Assembly: GCA_900315675.1 (NCBI GenBank)
Contig: OMZY01000001.1
Span: 186,001-250,000 of the forward strand
Reading direction: 5' to 3'
From: an uncultured Eubacteriales bacterium
GTDB lineage: Bacteria; Bacillota; Clostridia; Christensenellales; Aristaeellaceae
DNA length: 64,000 nucleotides
A program made the translations under genes and the position numbers. Below the pieces are notes generated by a model. It saw only the letters and a program-made list of their open reading frames with translations, was not told the DNA's origin and searched no databases. Positions 59,354-64,000 of this stretch are shown one piece after another; the first letter of the stretch is position 1, and the number at the start of each line of letters is the position of its first letter.

Positions 59354-61120
59354 TTACTTCAGCTTTTTCAACTTATCGGAAATTTCAGCCGCCTCCTTCA
59401 GGAGATCAGCCAACCGGTCTCCTGCAGCGGAGGAAATTTCCTGTGACAGTTCTTCGTATCGCTTTTCAAGCCGGATCCTGCGGATCCGGGTGAGGCAATC
59501 ATTCGCCATGGTGATCATCTCATCCGTGCTGCCGGCAGTGGGGGACAGCAGCAGCCTGGCGCAGCGCGAACGGGATACTTCATCCGGCGCCAGATCGGGA
59601 AGCGACGCGGGAGATGCTCCGGCCGCAAGCTCCCTGTATAAAGATTTCAACTCGTCATCGTCAAAATCCTTTTCTTCGATCATATCTTTCGGAATCTGAC
59701 CGGATGCAAAGAGACTGATCAACAGCTCCTGGGCTTTCAGATCCTCGGACGGGGGCGCGCCGGAACTGTCCGGACGGGCAGACCGGAGACGCGGCGGCGT
59801 ATCCTGTGAACGGGCAACCGGTTTTTTTACCGTGAGAACCATCTGTTCAGCCAGGGATTCACGGGCAAAACCGGTTTCCAACGAGAGCTGCCCCAGCAGG
59901 ACATCCCGCTCCAGCGGATCCACGGCAGATACGATTTCCGCGGCACCCCGGGCATAGGCAAGCCGTCCGTCCTGTGTTGACAAATCGAACTGATCTTTCA
60001 GGCGGCGAAGACGGTAGGTAGCCGGAGAAACAGCGGGAAGAAGACGGAAACCTTCTGCACCGTCCCGGCGGATGAACTCATCCGGGTCAAGTCCGTCCGG
60101 GAAATCCAGTACCCGGGCAGGTACATTTTCCTGTTCCAGAATATCAAGGCCCCGCAGGATTGCGTGCTGACCGGCGGAGTCACCGTCATAGCCGAGATAT
60201 ACCTGGGGCGCATAGCGCTTCAGCAGCCGGGCCTGCTCGTTTGTCAGAGCGGTACCCAGCGTGGCGCAGACACCGTCCACACCGAACTGGGTGAGACTAA
60301 CCACGTCCATATAGCCTTCCACAAGGATGACCCGGTCCAGATGCCGCTGCTGACGAAGCAGATTGGCGGCAAAGACGCCTTTCCGTTTGTTGAAGACCGG
60401 AGTATCGGCGGTGTTCAGATACTTGGGTTCCCGCTTTTCCAGCGTGCGTCCGCCGAAGGCCAGAACGTTGCCGTGAGCGTCAATAATGGGGAACATGGCG
60501 CGGCTCCGGAACATGTCAAAGTATCGGTCTTTTCCGTTATCAGCCTTTTTGCGGACTGTCAGACCAGCCAGCACCAGTTCATCCAGCGTGAAGCCTTTCT
60601 CAAGCAGCCGGTCGCTCAACACACTCCAGTCGTCAGGAGAGGCGCCCAGGCCGAATTTGCGGATAATTCCGTCACTCAGTCCGCGCCTGCGCAGATACGC
60701 CAGCGCGGCAGCCCCCTGAGGGGTAAAGAGCGTTTCGTGATAGAAACGCGCTGCTTCCCGGTTGGCGTTCAGCAGGCGTTCCCGCTGGGTACGGCGGCGT
60801 TCATAGTCCACATCCTTTTCCATTTCCGGAAGCGGCATATGGGCGCGTTCCGCCAGCTGCTCAACGGCCTCATTAAAAGTGCAGTGCTCCATCTCCATAT
60901 AGAAGCTGAACACATTGCCGCCGGCTTTGCAGCCGAAGCAGTAATACAGCTGATGCTCCCCGTCCACGGAAAAAGAAGGGGTCTTTTCTCCGTGAAACGG
61001 ACAGAGGCCCCAGTATTTCCGGCCTTTCTTGTTCAGCGCCACATAGCCGGACACGATCTGGACAATATCAGACCGGCTTCGGAGTTCATCCAGCCAGGCG
61101 GCGGGGTAACGGGAAGACAT
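59354..61120 (-). CDS. dnaG: DNA primase
   Basis: 588 residues. CHC2 zinc finger (Cys40, His43, Cys61, Cys64), catalytic TOPRIM domain with RVILVEGYMDVVSL and YLGYDGDSAGQ, and a C-terminal helicase-binding region. It synthesises RNA primers for replication. Lies between dgt and rpoD in the conserved macromolecular-synthesis block. Confidence 0.96.
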   Translation of the reverse strand: MSSRYPAAWLDELRSRSDIVQIVSGYVALNKKGRKYWGLCPFHGEKTPSFSVDGEHQLYYCFGCKAGGNVFSFYMEMEHCTFNEAVEQLAERAHMPLPEMEKDVDYERRRTQRERLLNANREAARFYHETLFTPQGAAALAYLRRRGLSDGIIRKFGLGASPDDWSVLSDRLLEKGFTLDELVLAGLTVRKKADNGKDRYFDMFRSRAMFPIIDAHGNVLAFGGRTLEKREPKYLNTADTPVFNKRKGVFAANLLRQQRHLDRVILVEGYMDVVSLTQFGVDGVCATLGTALTNEQARLLKRYAPQVYLGYDGDSAGQHAILRGLDILEQENVPARVLDFPDGLDPDEFIRRDGAEGFRLLPAVSPATYRLRRLKDQFDLSTQDGRLAYARGAAEIVSAVDPLERDVLLGQLSLETGFARESLAEQMVLTVKKPVARSQDTPPRLRSARPDSSGAPPSEDLKAQELLISLFASGQIPKDMIEEKDFDDDELKSLYRELAAGASPASLPDLAPDEVSRSRCARLLLSPTAGSTDEMITMANDCLTRIRRIRLEKRYEELSQEISSAAGDRLADLLKEAAEISDKLKKLK

Positions 61121-61160
61121 GGACAGCAGTCACCTTTCCTTCAAAAATGAAAAATACAGA

Positions 61161-62165
61161 TCAGAAAGCGGGAAACGAGGACGGAACAAAAAGCTCCTGG
61201 AACTTGCGTGTGGCGTAACGGTCGGTCATGCAGGAGAGAAAGTCGCATACGCTGCGCTGTGTTCCGTCACGATAACCGATCATCACGAATTCTTCCGGCA
61301 TTTCACCGGGATGCTCGCAGTAGTAATCATAGAGATGACGCAGGACATAGTCACAGCGGGCTTCCTCCGGATCACGCCAGCCGTCGCGGTAAACCCGGTC
61401 AAACATGAATTCCCGCAGACCGTCCATGGCGTTCTCCACAGCAGCGGACATGGACAGATGAGGCTGATCCTCGCTGCAGGAGACAATGTCATGGATCATG
61501 GTGTTAATCCGTTCACGGTGCGTGTGGCCGAGGACGTTGAGGCAATCCTCCGGAAGCTCGAAGGATCTGAGGATACCGGCGCGCAGAGCGTCGTCCAGAT
61601 CATGATTCAGGTAGGCAATGCGGTCCGCACGGCGGACACATTCCGCCTCCACAGTAGCCGGTTCAGTCCGGCCTGAATGGGAAAGGATTCCCTGGCGGAC
61701 TTCCTTGGTCAGGTTCAGCCCTTCGCCCCCGTTTTCAAGTACTTCCACGACGCGGAGACTTTGCTCGTTATGGCGGAAGCCTTCCGGAAGCAGATCGTTA
61801 AGCGTGCGCTCACCAATATGACCATAGGGCGTGTGCCCCAGATCATGACCCAGGGCTATGGCCTCCGTCAGGTCCTCATTCAGCCGGAGGGAACGCGCCA
61901 GCGTACGGGCCACCTGGGATACCTCAAGCGTGTGGGTGAGACGGGTACGGTAATGGTCTCCTTCCGGGGAAAGGAATACCTGGGTTTTAAACTTCAGCCG
62001 GCGGAAAGATTTGCAGTGAATGATCCGATCCCGGTCGCGCTGGTATTCCGTCCTGAGATCACAGGGTTCCACAGGCCTGTCCCGGCCTGCTGTCTCGGCT
62101 GAACGGGCAGCCCACGGTGCCAGAAGGAGCTTTTCCTGCTGCTCCTGCCTTTCACGGATTGTCAC
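61161..62165 (-). CDS. dgt: Deoxyguanosinetriphosphate triphosphohydrolase-like protein
   Basis: Start at GTG 62165, five bases after AAGGAGGG; the GTG at 62171 touches the ribosome site. 334 residues. HD-domain motifs: CKSFRRLKFKTQVF, RTRLTHTLEVSQVART, GHDLGHTPYGHIGE and DRIAYLNHDLDDALRAG. Hydrolyses dNTPs to nucleosides and triphosphate, or acts as a dNTP-sensing regulator. Head of the replication/transcription operon. Confidence 0.92.
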   Translation of the reverse strand: MTIRERQEQQEKLLLAPWAARSAETAGRDRPVEPCDLRTEYQRDRDRIIHCKSFRRLKFKTQVFLSPEGDHYRTRLTHTLEVSQVARTLARSLRLNEDLTEAIALGHDLGHTPYGHIGERTLNDLLPEGFRHNEQSLRVVEVLENGGEGLNLTKEVRQGILSHSGRTEPATVEAECVRRADRIAYLNHDLDDALRAGILRSFELPEDCLNVLGHTHRERINTMIHDIVSCSEDQPHLSMSAAVENAMDGLREFMFDRVYRDGWRDPEEARCDYVLRHLYDYYCEHPGEMPEEFVMIGYRDGTQRSVCDFLSCMTDRYATRKFQELFVPSSFPAF

Positions 62166-62250
62166 GGGCACCCTCCTTCCGACCGTTAAATGGTAATCTT
62201 TTCAATACATTATGTATATACCACGTGAACCCCGGAATTCCTGCCTCATC

Positions 62251-62278
62251 TTGACAAGGAATTGTAAAGGATTACAAT
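62251..62278 (+). promoter_or_regulatory. Promoter of the M16C peptidase gene
   Basis: TTGACA (62251-62256), a 16-base spacer and TACAAT (62273-62278), about 50 bases before the ribosome site GAGGGGAA. Confidence 0.8.
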
Positions 62279-62335
62279 AAAAACACTGATTAATACAAGG
62301 AGAATCCCCCCTGCCTGACGAGGGGAAAACAACAC

Positions 62336-64000
62336 ATGACATTCGAACAGAATCAGCGTTTCGCCGGCTTTACCGTGAAGGAAATCCGCGACAGTGCGGA
62401 ACTGCGCGGTCGGACGGTGCTTCTTGAGCACGATAAAACCGGAGCACAGGTATTCTGGCTGGACAACAAAGCAGAGAATATCGTTTTTTCCATCACCTTC
62501 CGGACTCTGCCGGAAGATGATAACGGTGTATTTCATATTCTTGAACACTGCGTGCTGGCAGGAAGCGGAAAGTATCCAGTGAAAGAACCGTTCCTGGAAC
62601 TGCTCAAAAGCAGCATGAACACTTTCCTGAACGCACTGACATTTTCAGACATGACCATGTTTCCGGTTTCCAGCCGGAATCCCAGGGATATCCTGAACCT
62701 GACCGGCGTATACCTGGACGCTGTTTTCGATCCCACAGCACTCAGGGACCGGAAACGATTCTGCCAGGAAGGCTGGCATGTGGACAGAGACGAAAACGGG
62801 GAATATGTCTACAGGGGTGTTGTCTTTAACGAAATGAAAGGCGCCATGAGCGATACGGATACACTGATCGACCGGCAGATCATGCGCCAGCTTTTTCCGG
62901 ACACCTGCTACGGACACAACAGCGGCGGGGAACCGGAAGCCATTCCTACGCTGACTTATGAACAGTTCTGCGAACAGTACCGGAGACACTACCATCCCTC
63001 CAATGCCCGGATCTATCTGGACGGCGCGGCACCGATGGAGGAGATGCTTTCCCTGATTGCCTCCTATCTGGACCAATATGAACGGAGGACGGATATTCCG
63101 GAATACAGTTTCCAGGAACCTGTCGGATCCGAACAAACCATACGATACGAGCTTGGCCAGGAAGAAGAGGAAGAGAACCGCAGCCATCTGACCCTGGGAC
63201 GGATCACAGGCACCTGGAAAGACCGGACGGAAAACATGGCACGGGGTATCCTGTGCGATGTGCTGACCGGAAGCAATGAAGCCCTTCTAAAACGGGCGGT
63301 TCTGGAGAAGGGACTGGCACAGGATATATCTGTCTCTGTGGATGACACCACGCTGCAGAGCTGGATGACGATCCATGCGGAAAATGTAACGGACGGAAAA
63401 GAAGAAGAACTGCTTGAACTGCTGAAGGAAACCGGAGAGAGGATCCGGCGTGAAGGCCTGGACCGGAATGCGGTTGAAGCTTCGCTGAACCGTGCGATTT
63501 ATGTGCTGCGGGAAGAAGACGAACCGCAGGGGATCGGCCGTTGTATCCGCTGTGTCGGCAACTGGATTTTCGGCGGAAACCCCACAGAGGCGCTGGAAAC
63601 ATCCGGAATGGTACAGGAACTGAAAACGTGGCTGGATCAAGGCCGGTTTGAGGAACTGGCGTCGGATATGCTGCTGAACCGGGAGAACCTGGTTGTGCTG
63701 CATACAATCCCTTCCAGAACCCTGGGAGAGGAAAAACGCAGGCTGGAGAAAAAGCAGCTGGAAGCCTATATGTCAGCATGGACTGCCGAGGAAGCGGCAG
63801 AAAATGACAGGTTGATCCGGGAAATTGCCGAGTGGCAGAATACGCCGGACAGTCCCGAAGCGCTGATGACCCTGCCGAGACTGAGCAAGAAGGACGCTGA
63901 TATCGCGCCGGAGTGGACAGAAACTGTTCTTCAGGACTGCGAAGGCGTGAAAGTGATGACACACCGGCTGAACTGCAACGGTGTGGTGCACATGAGACTG
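62336..64000 (+). CDS. M16C-family zinc metallopeptidase, 3' end missing
   Basis: The ATG at 62336 follows GAGGGGAAAAC. The frame stays open to the last base, so about 555 of the usual 950-1000 residues are visible. The inverted zinc motif HILEH (His67, Glu70, His71) followed by CVLAGSGKYPVKEPF, and VVFNEMKGAMSD with the distal Glu, are typical of the PreP/falcilysin-like M16C subfamily. Such enzymes degrade peptides in a closed chamber. It is divergent from dgt. Confidence 0.93.
   Translation, partial: MTFEQNQRFAGFTVKEIRDSAELRGRTVLLEHDKTGAQVFWLDNKAENIVFSITFRTLPEDDNGVFHILEHCVLAGSGKYPVKEPFLELLKSSMNTFLNALTFSDMTMFPVSSRNPRDILNLTGVYLDAVFDPTALRDRKRFCQEGWHVDRDENGEYVYRGVVFNEMKGAMSDTDTLIDRQIMRQLFPDTCYGHNSGGEPEAIPTLTYEQFCEQYRRHYHPSNARIYLDGAAPMEEMLSLIASYLDQYERRTDIPEYSFQEPVGSEQTIRYELGQEEEEENRSHLTLGRITGTWKDRTENMARGILCDVLTGSNEALLKRAVLEKGLAQDISVSVDDTTLQSWMTIHAENVTDGKEEELLELLKETGERIRREGLDRNAVEASLNRAIYVLREEDEPQGIGRCIRCVGNWIFGGNPTEALETSGMVQELKTWLDQGRFEELASDMLLNRENLVVLHTIPSRTLGEEKRRLEKKQLEAYMSAWTAEEAAENDRLIREIAEWQNTPDSPEALMTLPRLSKKDADIAPEWTETVLQDCEGVKVMTHRLNCNGVVHMRL

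Overview
The window looks like chromosomal DNA of a Gram-positive anaerobe of the class Clostridia (Bacillota), probably a gut or rumen organism. Supporting signs are the dgt-dnaG-rpoD-trmK-nif3 block, the yceD-rpmF pair, LCP, MoxR/DUF58/transglutaminase and zinc-ribbon membrane proteins, acetate kinase, strong AGGAGG-type ribosome binding sites with TTG/GTG starts, consensus TTGACA/TATAAT promoters, and no outer-membrane genes. I cannot name the genus from sequence alone. I found no rRNA, tRNA, prophage, insertion sequence or CRISPR array, and no gene-free stretch longer than 300 bases.

Layout. 1-6.7 kb (+): the 3' part of a giant repeat-rich SH3 surface protein, a 35-residue membrane microprotein, a divergent CapA-like protein, an unknown protein and a metallo-beta-lactamase-fold hydrolase. 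6.8-11.2 kb (-): a MoxR ATPase / DUF58 / transglutaminase operon. 11.4-20.1 kb (+): acpS, phosphoglucomutase, a DUF624-like membrane protein, a methyltransferase, Hsp33, a HEAT-like protein, a zinc-ribbon/TPR membrane protein and an amidohydrolase. 20.2-28.6 kb (-): a four-Cys small protein, GH27 alpha-galactosidase with an operator over its promoter, an RluA-type pseudouridine synthase, an unknown protein, a branched-chain aminotransferase, a DUF3298 secreted protein, a zinc-ribbon membrane protein and an LCP protein. 28.8-40.5 kb: FAD dehydrogenase (+), tmcAL (-), ackA, yceD, rpmF, valS, folC, rsmH and rsmI (+), then an aquaporin gene (-) broken by one base in an A6 tract.

40.7-50.0 kb (+) is a visibly GC-richer block of ten tightly overlapping membrane-protein genes. 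Its order is that of the Mrp-homologous half of the archaeal membrane-bound hydrogenase: E, F, G, MbhD, an MbhE-MnhB fusion, C, D. In place of hydrogenase subunits it has three further antiporter-like subunits, four in all. This is the most unusual system in the window.

50.0-55.0 kb (-) is a lacI-malQ-glgP maltodextrin operon with operator-like repeats before lacI. 55.1-55.9 kb (+) encodes a small secreted leucine-rich-repeat protein. 55.9-62.2 kb (-) is the conserved dgt-dnaG-rpoD-trmK-nif3-zinc ribbon macromolecular-synthesis block. The window ends inside an M16C metallopeptidase gene (+).

Functionally, most of the window is housekeeping: replication priming, the housekeeping sigma factor, rRNA and tRNA modification, tRNA charging, folate and acyl-carrier activation. 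Around this sit an envelope module (SH3, CapA-like, LCP, transglutaminase, zinc-ribbon anchors), a sugar module (alpha-galactosidase, MalQ, GlgP, phosphoglucomutase, acetate kinase) and an ion-transport module (Mrp/Mbh-like complex).
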